Shown in pieces: positions 26,901 through 37,437 of a stretch of 64,000 nt of DNA. Position numbers and translations under genes: made by a program. Under the pieces are notes generated by a model. It saw only the letters and a program-made list of their open reading frames with translations, was not told the origin of the DNA and searched no databases. Each line of letters begins with the position of its first letter. Within the stretch, counting starts at the first letter, position 1. Where the stretch lies: NCBI GenBank assembly GCA_001999425.1, contig MLHP01000011.1:62001-126000 (forward strand). The letters are read 5' to 3'. Source of the DNA: Rodentibacter genomosp. 2. GTDB taxonomy: Bacteria; Pseudomonadota; Gammaproteobacteria; Enterobacterales; Pasteurellaceae.

Positions 26901-28277
26901 ATGGCAAAAGCGCCGAAAACAGCCTACGTGTGTAATGATTGCGGGGCGGAGTTTCCCCGTTGGCAAGGGCAGTGTTCTGCTTGTAAGGCTTGGAATACCA
27001 TTAGTGAAGTGCGGTTGATTTCCGCCATAAAACCGAAAAATGATCGTTTCAGCGGTTATGCAGGTGAAACGCAGGCAAAAATTCAAACTCTGTCAGAAAT
27101 TAGTTTGCAGGAAACGCCTCGTTTCAGCAGCGGATTTAAAGAGCTTGATCGTGTGCTGGGCGGGGGAATTGTACCGGGAAGTGCGATTTTAATCGGTGGA
27201 CATCCCGGTGCCGGAAAAAGTACCTTACTATTACAAGTGATGTGTGGTTTGGCACAAAAAATGATCGCACTTTATGTCACAGGGGAAGAATCGTTGCAAC
27301 AGGTGGCGATGAGGGCGAACCGCCTTGGTTTACCGAACGATCAACTTAATATGCTTTCTGAAACCTCGGTAGAGCAAATTTGTAATTTGGCGGATCAACT
27401 CAAACCGCAAATTATCGTGATTGATTCCATCCAAGTAATGCATTTAGCGGATATTCAGTCTTCGCCCGGTAGCGTGGCACAAGTACGGGAATGCGCCTCT
27501 TTTTTGACACGCTATGCGAAAACGCGTCAAGTAGCGATTATTATGGTGGGTCATGTAACCAAAGACGGTACGCTTGCCGGCCCAAAAGTGTTGGAACACG
27601 CGATTGATTGTTCCCTACTTTTAGAAGGAGAAGCTGATTCCCGTTATCGTACTTTGCGTAGCCATAAAAACCGCTTTGGTGCGGTGAATGAACTTGGCGT
27701 ATTCGGTATGACAGAACAAGGTTTACGTGAAGTAAAAAATCCTTCCGCCATTTTTTTAAGCCGTGGAGATGAACAAACACCGGGTAGCTCGGTTATGGTG
27801 TTATGGGAAGGTACACGCCCGCTTTTAGTAGAAATTCAAGCCTTAGTGGATCATTCTATGTTGTCAAATCCACGTCGTGTAGCGGTGGGATTAGAGCAAA
27901 ATCGCTTGGCATTATTGCTTGCTGTATTACATCGCCACGGCGGTTTGCAAATGGCAGATCAAGATGTATTCGTGAATGTGGTAGGTGGAGTGAAAGTCAC
28001 GGAAACCAGTGCGGATCTTGCCTTACTAATGGCGTTAATTTCCAGTTTTCGCAATCGTCCCTTGCCACAAGATTTGGTGATCTTTGGTGAGGTGGGGCTT
28101 GCCGGTGAAATTCGTCCGGTACCGAGCGGGCAGGAACGCATTAGTGAAGCAGCAAAACACGGTTTTAAACGAGCTATTGTTCCCTTTGGTAATAAGCCGA
28201 AAAGTGCGGTCGAAAATATGCAAGTTTTTACAGTGAAAAAATTAGCTGATGCATTAGACGTACTGGATAATTTTTAG
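26901..28277 (+). CDS. radA: DNA repair protein RadA
   Basis: 458 aa, full length. An N-terminal four-cysteine zinc finger (CNDCGAEF...CSACKAW), RecA-like ATPase with Walker A GGHPGAGKST (about 93-102), the RadA-specific KNRFG motif (about 257-261) and a C-terminal Lon-like domain (GEVGLAGEIRPV). It helps branch migration and processing of recombination intermediates. RadA is also needed for natural transformation in several bacteria, which is relevant for a genome full of uptake signals. Confidence 0.97.
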   Translation: MAKAPKTAYVCNDCGAEFPRWQGQCSACKAWNTISEVRLISAIKPKNDRFSGYAGETQAKIQTLSEISLQETPRFSSGFKELDRVLGGGIVPGSAILIGGHPGAGKSTLLLQVMCGLAQKMIALYVTGEESLQQVAMRANRLGLPNDQLNMLSETSVEQICNLADQLKPQIIVIDSIQVMHLADIQSSPGSVAQVRECASFLTRYAKTRQVAIIMVGHVTKDGTLAGPKVLEHAIDCSLLLEGEADSRYRTLRSHKNRFGAVNELGVFGMTEQGLREVKNPSAIFLSRGDEQTPGSSVMVLWEGTRPLLVEIQALVDHSMLSNPRRVAVGLEQNRLALLLAVLHRHGGLQMADQDVFVNVVGGVKVTETSADLALLMALISSFRNRPLPQDLVIFGEVGLAGEIRPVPSGQERISEAAKHGFKRAIVPFGNKPKSAVENMQVFTVKKLADALDVLDNF

Positions 28278-28351
28278 AAATTCATTGTCATACTGAAAAC
28301 TTTGGCAAAATTCGCTAAAATACGCTCGTGCAAAAATGGATAGTAAGCAAA

Positions 28352-28831
28352 ATGGAAAAGAAATTAAACAAAGCGTTAGATGCGATAGATATTAAAATTC
28401 TCAATGAATTACAGCGTAATGGCAAAATTTCAAATATTGATCTTTCCAAAAAAGTCGGTTTATCTCCAACACCTTGCTTAGAGCGGGTAAAACGTTTGGA
28501 AAAGCAAGGTGTAATTATGGGCTATCGTGCTTTGCTGAACCCAGAATTACTTGATGCGCCGCTTTTAGTTATTGTTGAAATTACGCTTGTACGGGGCAAA
28601 CCCGATGTATTTGAAGAATTTAACGAGGCGATTCAAGCCCTTGATGAAATTCAGGAATGCCATCTGGTTTCGGGCGATTTTGATTATCTGTTAAAAACGC
28701 GAGTGGCAGATATGGCGGCTTATCGTAAATTGCTCGGTACAACGTTACTTCGTTTGCCGGGGGTGAATGATACCCGCACCTATGTTGTAATGGAAGAAGT
28801 TAAACAAACCAATTATCTTGTTTTAAAATAA
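28352..28831 (+). CDS. lrp: Leucine-responsive regulatory protein
   Basis: 159 aa from the ATG at 28352; a GTG at 28328 in the same frame would add eight non-conserved residues. N-terminal helix-turn-helix (IDLSKKVGLSPTPCLERVKRL) and C-terminal RAM ligand-binding domain (GDFDYLLKTRV, LPGVNDTRTYVVMEEVK) are nearly those of enteric Lrp. It is a global regulator of amino-acid and nitrogen metabolism. The order lrp-ftsK-lolA-rarA matches E. coli. Confidence 0.96.
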   Translation: MEKKLNKALDAIDIKILNELQRNGKISNIDLSKKVGLSPTPCLERVKRLEKQGVIMGYRALLNPELLDAPLLVIVEITLVRGKPDVFEEFNEAIQALDEIQECHLVSGDFDYLLKTRVADMAAYRKLLGTTLLRLPGVNDTRTYVVMEEVKQTNYLVLK

Positions 28832-28833
28832 AA

Positions 28834-31611
28834 ATGATTAAACGAATTACTGAACGTTTCACCCCTAAACAATATTTGGGGGAATTAATTTTAGGATTGA
28901 CCACACTTTTCGGGCTATATCTGATTGTGGCGTGGTCAAGTTACACACCATTGGATAATTCTTGGTCAACAGCCAGTTTTCAGACTGAGACAATTAATAA
29001 GGTGGGGGCTTTCGGGGCGTGGATAATTGATGTCCTCTTTGTTTTTTTGGGTTACGTGGGGCATTTACTCCCTTTTTTGATCTTTTTTGTACCTGTATTT
29101 CTATTAAAAACAAAAGCTGTCCGTTCTCTATCAATAACGAAAATTGTATTGCGTAGTTTTGGTTTCATTACATTATTAATTGGTTTAACCATTATGGCGA
29201 CCTTGCTGCTTTCCAATACCAATTATTACTTATCCGGCGGTGTATTAGGCGGTAGTCTGGTGATTTCGCTTTATCCGACTTTAGGAAAATTCGGCTGCAT
29301 TCTTGTCGGTTTTGGGCTGGCTGTTGTTGGCTTTATTTTTTGCTCAGGCGCTTCATTAATTCGCTTGGTAGGGCGTTTTTATAATTGGCTCACGATGAAA
29401 AATGATTCTCAGCAAGAAGTCGGGCAATCGTCAGAATCTGTGGAAGAATTAGAACAAATTGTGATTCGGAAACCATTAAGTTTGGTAAAAGAAGATAACA
29501 AATTGTCGGAAGAAGCAGAGAAAAAGGATGAAAATCAACCTTTCAAAGAAACAGATGCAAATGTAGAAAATCCATTGCTTCAACCGGAAACACAGATCAA
29601 TATTCGGGGATTATCACCATCCTTAGATATGCCTTCCGAACATCAAAAAACAATATCCGAATTTGAAGAAAAATTTGATGGCTTTACAACAGAAAATTTA
29701 GATGAATTGCCAAAAGTAACAATTTCCGAGCAGGACAATGTACCGAGACAATCGGATTTTATGACGACTTGGCAACAGGGGAGTGAACAAACGCAACAAA
29801 ACCCACAAACTGCGGATGATTTTACGTTAGATAAACCAGCTATTCCAAAAGTTACGCTAGCACCAGTGAAGCAAGCGCTTTCATTGGCGGCTGAATCAGC
29901 TCAGTATCCCGATATGTTGGAAGACAATAATTTGGAAGATGATTTATCCCGTCAATTTGCCGAACAGGAAAAACAACGTTTGGCTGAAATGGAAGCCCGT
30001 GCCAAAGCGTTAAATGCCGAAGAGGCGTTACAGGTGATTTTGGCTGAATCTGAAGTGCCGATTTATAAACCTTATGGCGATTCTTTGGTTCATCCGGCGT
30101 TCCAACAGCCTACAACAAAACGGGAGAAACCGACCACACCATTGCCAAGTTTAGCATTATTGGAACATCGACCAACTCAAGTTCAGGATATTACCCGCGA
30201 GGAAATTCACGATACCTCACAACGTATTGAGCAACAGCTTCGCAACTTTAATGTAAAAGCAACGGTGAAAGATGTATTGGTAGGGCCGGTGGTAACACGT
30301 TACGAGCTTGAGTTACAACCGGGCGTGAAAGCCTCAAAAGTAACAAATATTGATACGGATTTAGCGCGAGCGTTAATGTTCCGTTCTATTCGGGTGGCGG
30401 AAGTGATTCCGGGCAAACCTTATATCGGTATTGAAACGCCGAATGCGCATCGTCAAATTGTGCCGTTACGTGATGTATTGGATAGTAATGAATTTCGTGA
30501 TTCTAAAGCACTTTTGCCGATGGCACTGGGGAAAGATATTAGTGGCAAACCGGTTGTGGTGGATTTGGCAAAAATGCCGCATTTATTGGTGGCAGGTTCA
30601 ACGGGCTCTGGTAAATCGGTTGGTGTGAATACCATGATTCTTAGTTTGCTTTTCTGTGTTCAACCGGAAGAAGTGAAATTTATCATGATTGACCCGAAAG
30701 TTGTGGAGCTTTCCGTCTATAACGATATTCCGCATTTGCTCACTCCGGTTGTTACCGATATGAAAAAAGCGGCGAATGCGTTACGTTGGTGTGTGGATGA
30801 AATGGAACGCCGCTATCAACTACTTTCAGCGCTTCGCGTGCGGAATATTGAAGGGTTTAATGAAAAAATTGATGAATATGAAGGCATGGGAATGCCGATT
30901 CCGAATCCAATCTGGAAACCGGGCGATACCATGGATCAAATGCCACCGGCGCTGAAAAAATTAAGCTATATTGTTGTGATCGTCGATGAGTTTGCCGATC
31001 TTATGATGGTGGCGGGCAAACAAATTGAAGAATTAATCGCGCGTTTAGCACAAAAAGCACGGGCAATCGGGATTCATTTGATTTTGGCAACACAACGTCC
31101 ATCAGTGGATGTGATCACGGGATTAATTAAAGCGAATGTACCGAGCCGCATTGCCTTTACTGTGGCAAGTAAGATTGACTCACGCACAATTTTGGATCAA
31201 GGCGGAGCCGAAGCCTTACTGGGCCGTGGCGATATGCTTTATTCAGGGCAAGGCTCTTCTGATCTAATTCGTGTACATGGGGCGTTTATGAGTGATGATG
31301 AAGTGGTACGTATTGCTGATGATTGGCGTGCACGGGGTAAACCGGATTATGTTGATGGTATTTTAGATGGTGCAGATGACGAAGAGGCGGCAGATAAACC
31401 AACAAGTGGCGGAGAACTTGATCCATTATTTGATGAAGTGATGGAATTTGTCCTCACAACCGGTACAACTTCCGTCTCTGCCCTTCAACGTAAATTCAGC
31501 GTAGGCTTTAACCGTGCGGCCAGAATTATGGATCAAATGGAAGAACAAGGTATTGTGAGCGCAATGCAAAACGGAAAACGTGAAATTCTTGCACGCCGTC
31601 CGGATTATTAA
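28834..31611 (+). CDS. ftsK: DNA translocase FtsK
   Basis: 925 aa. Four or five N-terminal membrane helices (residues about 15-185), an acidic Gln/Glu-rich linker (about 190-440), then the RecA-like motor with Walker [11 protein letters not shown] (about 589-598), Walker [12 protein letters not shown], and a C-terminal winged-helix gamma domain ([18 protein letters not shown]) that reads KOPS sites. It anchors at the septum and pumps chromosome ends, activating XerCD at dif. The linker is shorter than in E. coli. It starts 2 bases after lrp. Confidence 0.97.
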   Translation: MIKRITERFTPKQYLGELILGLTTLFGLYLIVAWSSYTPLDNSWSTASFQTETINKVGAFGAWIIDVLFVFLGYVGHLLPFLIFFVPVFLLKTKAVRSLSITKIVLRSFGFITLLIGLTIMATLLLSNTNYYLSGGVLGGSLVISLYPTLGKFGCILVGFGLAVVGFIFCSGASLIRLVGRFYNWLTMKNDSQQEVGQSSESVEELEQIVIRKPLSLVKEDNKLSEEAEKKDENQPFKETDANVENPLLQPETQINIRGLSPSLDMPSEHQKTISEFEEKFDGFTTENLDELPKVTISEQDNVPRQSDFMTTWQQGSEQTQQNPQTADDFTLDKPAIPKVTLAPVKQALSLAAESAQYPDMLEDNNLEDDLSRQFAEQEKQRLAEMEARAKALNAEEALQVILAESEVPIYKPYGDSLVHPAFQQPTTKREKPTTPLPSLALLEHRPTQVQDITREEIHDTSQRIEQQLRNFNVKATVKDVLVGPVVTRYELELQPGVKASKVTNIDTDLARALMFRSIRVAEVIPGKPYIGIETPNAHRQIVPLRDVLDSNEFRDSKALLPMALGKDISGKPVVVDLAKMPHLLVAGSTGSGKSVGVNTMILSLLFCVQPEEVKFIMIDPKVVELSVYNDIPHLLTPVVTDMKKAANALRWCVDEMERRYQLLSALRVRNIEGFNEKIDEYEGMGMPIPNPIWKPGDTMDQMPPALKKLSYIVVIVDEFADLMMVAGKQIEELIARLAQKARAIGIHLILATQRPSVDVITGLIKANVPSRIAFTVASKIDSRTILDQGGAEALLGRGDMLYSGQGSSDLIRVHGAFMSDDEVVRIADDWRARGKPDYVDGILDGADDEEAADKPTSGGELDPLFDEVMEFVLTTGTTSVSALQRKFSVGFNRAARIMDQMEEQGIVSAMQNGKREILARRPDY

Positions 31612-31636
31612 TTGCTACTTTAAAAAGGAAAGTAAA

Positions 31637-32269
31637 ATGAAAAAAATAAGTTCAAAATTGACCGCACTTAGTTTAATCGGGTTGGGCTTAGCCGGATTCA
31701 CCAATATGGCGCTTGCCGATGCCGCAAGTGAATTACAATCGCGCTTAAGCCAAGTGAATGTATTAAGTGCGGATTTTTCCCAAACGGTAACTTCTGCCGG
31801 AGGCAAAAACGTGCAACAAGGGAATGGGAAAATTCAAATTAAACGCCCGAATTTATTCCGTATGGAGACTAAATCGCCACAAGAAACACAGATTATTGCA
31901 GACGGTAAAACCCTTTGGTATTACGATCCTTTTGTCCAACAAGTGACGGCGCAGTGGGTGAAAGAGGCAATAAATAATACCCCTTTTGTTTTGCTAACCA
32001 GTGATGATAACAGCCATTGGGATCAGTATTCGGTGACAAAACAGGCGGATACTTTTGTGTTAAAACCTAAATCGACGAAAAGTAATATTAAACAATTTGA
32101 TATTCGAGTGGATGAAAATGGTGTGTTGAGAAATTTCAGTACAACGGAAAAAGACGGTCAAACCAACCTCTATGTGTTGCGCAACATTACCAATCAGCCT
32201 CTCTCGGAGAGTTTGTTTCAATTCAAGCCACTAAAAGGGGTAGAGTTGGACGATCAACGTAAAAAATAA
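31637..32269 (+). CDS. lolA: Periplasmic lipoprotein carrier LolA
   Basis: 210 aa from the ATG at 31637, supported by AAAGGAA; the longer frame from 31580 overlaps ftsK and has no signal. Signal peptide to about ALADA, then the LolA fold ([36 protein letters not shown]). It collects lipoproteins from LolCDE and carries them across the periplasm to LolB, encoded at 20.8-21.4 kb here. An uptake signal overlaps the signal-peptide codons. Confidence 0.95.
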   Translation: MKKISSKLTALSLIGLGLAGFTNMALADAASELQSRLSQVNVLSADFSQTVTSAGGKNVQQGNGKIQIKRPNLFRMETKSPQETQIIADGKTLWYYDPFVQQVTAQWVKEAINNTPFVLLTSDDNSHWDQYSVTKQADTFVLKPKSTKSNIKQFDIRVDENGVLRNFSTTEKDGQTNLYVLRNITNQPLSESLFQFKPLKGVELDDQRKK

Positions 32270-32331
32270 TGCTCGGGGCGTATTAATTACGCCCTCAATG
32301 TTTGTTTTAAATTCTTCAATGGAATCCTGTT

Positions 32332-33672
32332 ATGACTAATCTTGGTTTTGATTTTTCGGAAAATGATTTTCGTCCGCTTGCCGCCAGAATGCGCCCGACG
32401 AATCTCGATCAATATTTTGGTCAATCGCATCTTATTGGTGAAGGTAAACCGTTACGTAAAGCGATTCAAGCGGGGCATATCCATTCTATGATTTTTTGGG
32501 GCCCTCCAGGAACCGGCAAAACCACGTTGGCAGAAATTATTGCAAATCAAATTAATGCAGATGTGGAGCGTATTTCAGCGGTTACCGGTGGAATAAAAGA
32601 AATTCGTGAAGCCATTGATCGTGCCAAACAAAATCGTCTTGCCGCTCGAAAAACAATTTTATTTGTAGATGAGGTTCATCGTTTCAACAAAAGTCAGCAG
32701 GATGCTTTTCTTCCTCATATTGAAGACGGCACCATTATTTTTATCGGTGCGACAACAGAAAACCCCTCTTTTGAATTGAATAACGCATTACTTTCGCGTG
32801 CGAGGGTGTATGTGTTGAAATCTTTAACTGTTGATGAAATAGAATCCGTGCTTCAGCAAGCGTTACAAGATTCGGCGCGTGGATTAGCAAAAGAGCGGTT
32901 AATTTTAGAAGAGAATTTATTACGAACGCTTGCCGAATATGCCAATGGTGATGCCCGCCTTGCCTTGAATTGCCTTGAACTGATGGTCGATATGGCTGAT
33001 GAAACGGAAAACGGCAAAAAAATTGACCGCACTTTGTTAAAAGTGGTACTGGGAGAACGCCAAGCCCGTTTTGATAAACAGGGGGATCGTTTTTATGATC
33101 TTATTTCAGCATTGCATAAGTCAGTTCGAGGTTCCGCACCGGATGCGGCATTATATTGGTATGCGCGAATTTTAATGGCGGGGGGCGATCCTCTTTATGT
33201 CGCAAGACGGCTTTTAGCCATTGCCTCGGAAGATGTGGGGAATGCCGATCCTCGAGCAATGCAAGTGGCGCTTGCTGCTTGGGATTGTTTTACCCGTGTT
33301 GGAGCTTATGAAGGGGAGCGAGCCATAGCGCAAGCGATCATTTATCTTGCCGTTGCCCCCAAAAGCAATGCGGTTTATACCGCTTTTAATACGGCAAAAC
33401 AGCAAGCCAAAAACTTACCGGATTATGACGTGCCACATCATTTACGCAATGCACCGACTAATCTAATGAAAGAGCTGGGGGGCGGTGAGGAATATCGTTA
33501 TGCTCATGATGAACCCAATGCTTATGCTGCCGGTGAAAATTATTTTCCGGAGGAACTCAAAGAGACACAATATTATTTTCCGACAAATCGCGGAATGGAA
33601 ATCCAGATCAAAGAAAAACTGGAAAGATTGCGTGAACAAGATAAAAGTGCGGTTAAAAAACGGTATAAATAA
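32332..33672 (+). CDS. rarA: Replication-associated recombination protein A (AAA+ ATPase)
   Basis: 446 aa. AAA+ module with Walker [11 protein letters not shown] (about 58-67), Walker [11 protein letters not shown] (about 110-119), sensor [13 protein letters not shown], and the C-terminal MgsA-type tetramerisation region ([39 protein letters not shown]). It acts at stalled replication forks and with SSB. A weak hairpin GGGCGTA/TACGCCC (32276-32294) lies between lolA and this gene. Confidence 0.97.
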   Translation: MTNLGFDFSENDFRPLAARMRPTNLDQYFGQSHLIGEGKPLRKAIQAGHIHSMIFWGPPGTGKTTLAEIIANQINADVERISAVTGGIKEIREAIDRAKQNRLAARKTILFVDEVHRFNKSQQDAFLPHIEDGTIIFIGATTENPSFELNNALLSRARVYVLKSLTVDEIESVLQQALQDSARGLAKERLILEENLLRTLAEYANGDARLALNCLELMVDMADETENGKKIDRTLLKVVLGERQARFDKQGDRFYDLISALHKSVRGSAPDAALYWYARILMAGGDPLYVARRLLAIASEDVGNADPRAMQVALAAWDCFTRVGAYEGERAIAQAIIYLAVAPKSNAVYTAFNTAKQQAKNLPDYDVPHHLRNAPTNLMKELGGGEEYRYAHDEPNAYAAGENYFPEELKETQYYFPTNRGMEIQIKEKLERLREQDKSAVKKRYK

Positions 33673-33700
33673 AAAATGCGTGTTGAAAACACGCATTTTT
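33671..33700. terminator. Bidirectional intrinsic terminator after rarA
   Basis: AAAAATGCGTGTT and AACACGCATTTTT form a perfect 13-bp stem around GAA, between converging rarA and the SnoaL-like gene. Confidence 0.9.
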
Positions 33701-33702
33701 CT

Positions 33703-34146
33703 TTAGAACATACTACGCCTGCTCTCTGTTTTTTCCGGTACGGTTTGAATCACATCCCAGTGTTCTACAATTTTGCCGTCTTTATCAAAACGGAAAATAT
33801 CTACAACAGCTTCACCGCGATCTTCATCATTTAATTGACTATGAACATGCAGGGCAACCAAATCGCCGTCAGCTAATACACGTTTTACTGTTGCTTTTGA
33901 TTTCGGGTACTCTTTTAAGAAAGGCGTAAATGCATCAATAAACGCTTGTTTACCGTCAGCTACGCTTGGATTGTGTTGTAAATATTCCTTACCAATATAT
34001 TTGTCACTTGCTTCTTGTAACTTATGTTGATTAAACACCATTTCATAGAAATCAAGTGCAGCAGCCTTGTTTTGTTCCTCTGTTGAAGCCAATAGGCTTG
34101 TTGAAAATGCGAAAAGTGCGGTGGTTAAAAGAACTTTTTTCATCAA
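33703..34146 (-). CDS. Secreted SnoaL/NTF2-like protein
   Basis: 147 aa. Sec signal peptide (to about LLAS, residue 21) and a single SnoaL-like cone fold: ALDFYEMVFNQHKLQEASDKYI, YLQHNPSVADGKQAF, and a C-terminal RFDKDGKIVEHWDVIQ. The family includes small isomerases, cyclases and many proteins of unknown activity; the conserved EHWD is typical of the group. The function in the periplasm is not known. Monocistronic; the second of two consecutive ATGs may be the true start. Confidence 0.8.
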   Translation of the reverse strand: MMKKVLLTTALFAFSTSLLASTEEQNKAAALDFYEMVFNQHKLQEASDKYIGKEYLQHNPSVADGKQAFIDAFTPFLKEYPKSKATVKRVLADGDLVALHVHSQLNDEDRGEAVVDIFRFDKDGKIVEHWDVIQTVPEKTESRRSMF

Positions 34147-34458
34147 AACTCCTTCATGTTCTATTAAAAAGCCCGCGCATTATAATGAAATTAAATCTTA
34201 AAACTAGAGGGCATTGATAAATAGACTTTTTCTTATTATGAAATAATAAAGACCGTAAATAGATTGAATGACTGAGTCTAACAATCAATTCCACCGCTCC
34301 ATTAGATCGCTATTATCAGGTAAGTCGGTTTGGTTTATTTGGGGTTTGCTTTTCTGTGTACTGGTGTATTTCTACACCATATCTGCCTTTTTCATAGGGT
34401 AAAACACCAAAGTATCTTATAATTCCCCCCATTACTTACCTTTACCTTAATTTTCTCT
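34147..34458. other. Gap between the SnoaL-like gene and the EamA transporter
   Basis: 312 bases, AT-rich. It holds the promoter of the SnoaL-like gene, a possible 44-codon membrane peptide (34268-34402) and an inverted repeat TGGTGTA/TACACCA with a 4-base loop at 34362-34379 inside that small frame. Nothing else was seen. Confidence 0.4.
34268..34402 (+). CDS. Possible 44-aa single-span membrane peptide
   Basis: ATG at 34268 to TAA at 34400. It encodes MTESNNQFHRSIRSLLSGKS, then a hydrophobic helix of about 22 residues rich in Trp, Phe, Val and Tyr. A polar N-terminus followed by one membrane span is a credible small membrane protein, but the ribosome binding site is weak and conservation cannot be checked here. 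It could also be chance sequence upstream of the transporter. Confidence 0.3.
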   Translation: MTESNNQFHRSIRSLLSGKSVWFIWGLLFCVLVYFYTISAFFIG

Positions 34459-35349
34459 ATGACTAATGATGCTTTAATAAGATTTTTTTATGTTTTATTA
34501 ATGGGCTTTGGCTTTCCTATTATGCGTTATATGAGTATTCATTTTGAAACACTAAATAATAATGCGGTTCGATTTATCTCTGGTGGTTTGTTATTTGTGT
34601 TTATTGGTGTCTTAAAATATAGGAATGAGTTAGTTAAGCTGTTCAGAGAACCGGCAAGCATTTTTTATCTTCTTTTGTTGGCGGTGTTTATGACTGTCAA
34701 TATGTATTTTTTCATTAATGGTCTTAAATATACTTCGGCTTTAGCGGGGAGCGTTTTTGGTATTATATCCATGCCTTTAGCCGTTATTATGGCGGCAATT
34801 TTCTTTCGAGATGAAAGGGAAAAGGTAAAACAGAAGAATTTTTATGTTGGGAGTGTGTTGGCGATCATTGGTTCACTGCTATTTGTCATTGAGGGGAATA
34901 ATGCTAGTAGCGGTAACGATTTTATAACGGGTTCACTTTTTTTAGGCACCGCCATATTTATTCAATCTATCCAAAATCTTGTTGTTAAAAAGATTTCAAA
35001 ACAATTAAATGCAGTCGTTATCAGTGCTTTTACCGCTATGTTATCCGGTATTTTTTATCTGATTTTAGCTAAAAATGTCGGCGTTATTTATCAGTTGCAG
35101 GATGTGAGTTTCGGTTTATTAATAGGGTTAATTTTTGCAGGAATGTATGGAATGCTAACGGGAATGTTGTTGGCATTTTATATCGTTCAAAAGCAAGGTA
35201 TTGTTGTTTTTAACATTATTCAATTAACCGTACCTTTATCTACGGCTTTAATTAGTTATGTCACCTTGGGGGAAACCATTTCGGTTTATCAAGGTCTTGG
35301 TGCGGCAATTGTTATTGTGGGATGTATTTTTTCATTAAGAAAAAAATAG
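34459..35349 (+). CDS. EamA/DMT-superfamily transporter
   Basis: 296 aa with ten predicted membrane helices in two repeated EamA halves; the sequence ends in a short basic SLRKK tail as in many DMT exporters. Segments such as GLKYTSALAGSVFGIISMPLAVIM (helix 3-4 region) and FNIIQLTVPLSTALISYVTLGE near the C-terminus are the usual EamA signatures. It probably exports an amino acid or other small metabolite; the substrate cannot be told. The gene is unusually AT-rich and has no uptake signal. Confidence 0.85.
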   Translation: MTNDALIRFFYVLLMGFGFPIMRYMSIHFETLNNNAVRFISGGLLFVFIGVLKYRNELVKLFREPASIFYLLLLAVFMTVNMYFFINGLKYTSALAGSVFGIISMPLAVIMAAIFFRDEREKVKQKNFYVGSVLAIIGSLLFVIEGNNASSGNDFITGSLFLGTAIFIQSIQNLVVKKISKQLNAVVISAFTAMLSGIFYLILAKNVGVIYQLQDVSFGLLIGLIFAGMYGMLTGMLLAFYIVQKQGIVVFNIIQLTVPLSTALISYVTLGETISVYQGLGAAIVIVGCIFSLRKK

Positions 35350-35588
35350 CGATAAAATTGATGAAAGTTATTGAAAGCATGAACGAATTATCAATTAATG
35401 AGAATTGGATAATATTCTGTTGTTTTCTCGGTATGAGCACAAAATAGAAAATTGATACAAAATATAAGGCGTACTGAGTATGCCCTTTGTTTATAAGCCA
35501 TTAAAGTTATTGATATTGGATATAATAATCTGTGTGTCCCCATACTCATATTAAAATACCGGTTCTATGCATTTTCTACATAATACTG

Positions 35589-35616
35589 AAAGTGCGGTTA
35601 ATTTTGACCGCACTTT
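35589..35616. terminator. Paired uptake signals forming a bidirectional terminator
   Basis: AAAGTGCGGT (35589-35598) and ACCGCACTTT (35607-35616) are inverted copies separated by 8 bases and flanked by T-rich DNA between converging genes. Confidence 0.8.
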
Positions 35617-35619
35617 TAT

Positions 35620-37380
35620 CTATACAATACAGACTTCCAATTTCAATTGTTTATTGTGAAATTGATGGAGTGTGCTGCGGTGTCCGATACTGAGAATAAT
35701 CATATTCGGTAAGCGTTCTTTAATGATTTTATAAAGCTGATATTCGGTGGCTTCATCAAGTGCGGAAGTCGTTTCATCCAAGAAAACTACATCAGGTTTT
35801 GTTAGTAAGATACGAATGAACGCAACCCGTTGTAATTCACCGGGCGATAAAATAGCCTGCCAGTCGTTTTCTATATCAAGCGCGTGGAGATATTTTTCCA
35901 AGCAACAATCGCGCATTATATTGATTAAATTCGGATGATGAGGATTAATGTCCGGATAACAAATAGCCTCACGCAATGTCCCTTGTGGCATATAAGGGCG
36001 TTGCGGTAAAAATAAACTTCCCACACAGGGGTGTTCCGCAATACCGATAATTTCAAAAGGATAGATTCCGGCAATGGCTTTGAGTAAGGTGGTTTTACCT
36101 GTACCTGACGCCCCTTGAATGAGTAACGCATCACCATTTTCAAGTTCCACATTTATATTGTTTAATAAAATGCGTCCTTGTTCATCTTTTACACCAAAAT
36201 CTTTTAATGCCACTCGATTTGAGCAGGTATAAGGTTGAGAGATTCCCGACTTATCCAATTCATCTAATTTGGTTATAAAACCATAAAGACGGTTAAGACG
36301 TGCCTGATATAAGGTAAATTCTTCATAAAATAAGCGGAAGAAAGAAAGTGCGGTCATTAATCGATTAAATGCTTGCACAGTTTGGTGCATATCGCCCAGT
36401 TTGATTTGTCCGCTAAAAAAGCGGGGAGCTTGTAACATCAAGGGTAATAGTTTGGCAAAACGAGTAACACCATTGTTAAAACCGTCCAAACCAAGCATTT
36501 TTAATACAATCGCCCAACGATTACCAATGATCTGAGAAAATTTATTTTTCAGTAAAATTTGCTCTTTTGGCTCACCATGATAAAAGGCAATACTTTCCGC
36601 ATTATCACGCACCCGAATTAATGAATAACGATAATCGCCGTTGAGTTTTTCTTTATTAAAATTAAGTTTGATGAGCGGATGCCCGATCCAGATGGACATC
36701 AGTGTGGCAAAAATAATGAACGCATAAATGAAAAACACAACACCTTTTTCAATAGGTAAACCGAATAGACTGAGGACACCGGAAAGCGACCATAGAATAA
36801 TGGTGAATTCAATGGTAGTTAGCACGGAGTTAATCATACCCCGCACAATTTGTACGGTACTACTGATAAATTCACGGGCATCTTGTTCAATACGTTGATC
36901 GATATTGTCGGGGAGATCTTGCTCATATTTGAGACGGTAATATTTTTTATTTTCCAGCCAGCGTTTCACTAAAATAGCGTTAAGACTTTCTAACCAGCGG
37001 ATTTCAAATACTTGGCGAAGAAAATAATCGGCAATAGAGTGGATTACCTGTATGAGTGCCAAAAGTGCATTAAGTTTAGCAAAGAACCAGAATTTGTCCG
37101 AATCCAATTCTTGCATTGAGCTGTATAAGCCATTGTAAAAGAATGAATTAAGCACGCTAAACCGCACTTCAAGCAAAATCATCAAGAAAAGCAAGAGCAG
37201 TATGGTAATAAGTTTAATCCCGTTTTGCTTGGTAATGGACGGCGAGGTAATTCGCCAAAATTTTTTGCCGAAAGTTGTTTGTTTTAATGCCGTCATTGTA
37301 AGGGTAAAGCAGATTATCACCCAAAAAAGTGCGGTCAAAATCCAGTTTAAACTATTATTGAGTTCGGTTTGCCAGTTCAT
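35620..37380 (-). CDS. SbmA/YddA-like ABC transporter (fused permease-ATPase)
   Basis: 586 aa. N-terminal membrane domain of the SbmA/BacA type (about six helices, residues 15-340) with the conserved segment NIDQRIEQDAREF (about 159-171), then an ATPase domain with Walker A GASGTGKTT (about 424-432), an altered signature LSPGELQRVA and Walker B VVFLDETTSALDE. E. coli YddA has this plan and sits next to TonB receptor yddB, as here. Relatives (BacA, Rv1819c) import peptides or cobalamin, so import is possible. It starts 15 bases after the receptor's terminator. Confidence 0.85.
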   Translation of the reverse strand: MNWQTELNNSLNWILTALFWVIICFTLTMTALKQTTFGKKFWRITSPSITKQNGIKLITILLLLFLMILLEVRFSVLNSFFYNGLYSSMQELDSDKFWFFAKLNALLALIQVIHSIADYFLRQVFEIRWLESLNAILVKRWLENKKYYRLKYEQDLPDNIDQRIEQDAREFISSTVQIVRGMINSVLTTIEFTIILWSLSGVLSLFGLPIEKGVVFFIYAFIIFATLMSIWIGHPLIKLNFNKEKLNGDYRYSLIRVRDNAESIAFYHGEPKEQILLKNKFSQIIGNRWAIVLKMLGLDGFNNGVTRFAKLLPLMLQAPRFFSGQIKLGDMHQTVQAFNRLMTALSFFRLFYEEFTLYQARLNRLYGFITKLDELDKSGISQPYTCSNRVALKDFGVKDEQGRILLNNINVELENGDALLIQGASGTGKTTLLKAIAGIYPFEIIGIAEHPCVGSLFLPQRPYMPQGTLREAICYPDINPHHPNLINIMRDCCLEKYLHALDIENDWQAILSPGELQRVAFIRILLTKPDVVFLDETTSALDEATEYQLYKIIKERLPNMIILSIGHRSTLHQFHNKQLKLEVCIV

Positions 37381-37394
37381 AAATGTTTATCAAT

Positions 37395-37421
37395 GAAAAA
37401 AGGGCGAGCGTGTTTCGCCCT
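37395..37421 (-). terminator. Intrinsic terminator after the TonB-dependent receptor
   Basis: On the minus strand AGGGCGA and TCGCCCT pair around AACACGC and TTTTTT follows. The ABC gene begins only 15 bases beyond, so its expression needs partial read-through. Confidence 0.75.
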
Positions 37422-37437
37422 GATAAGACTCAATGAA

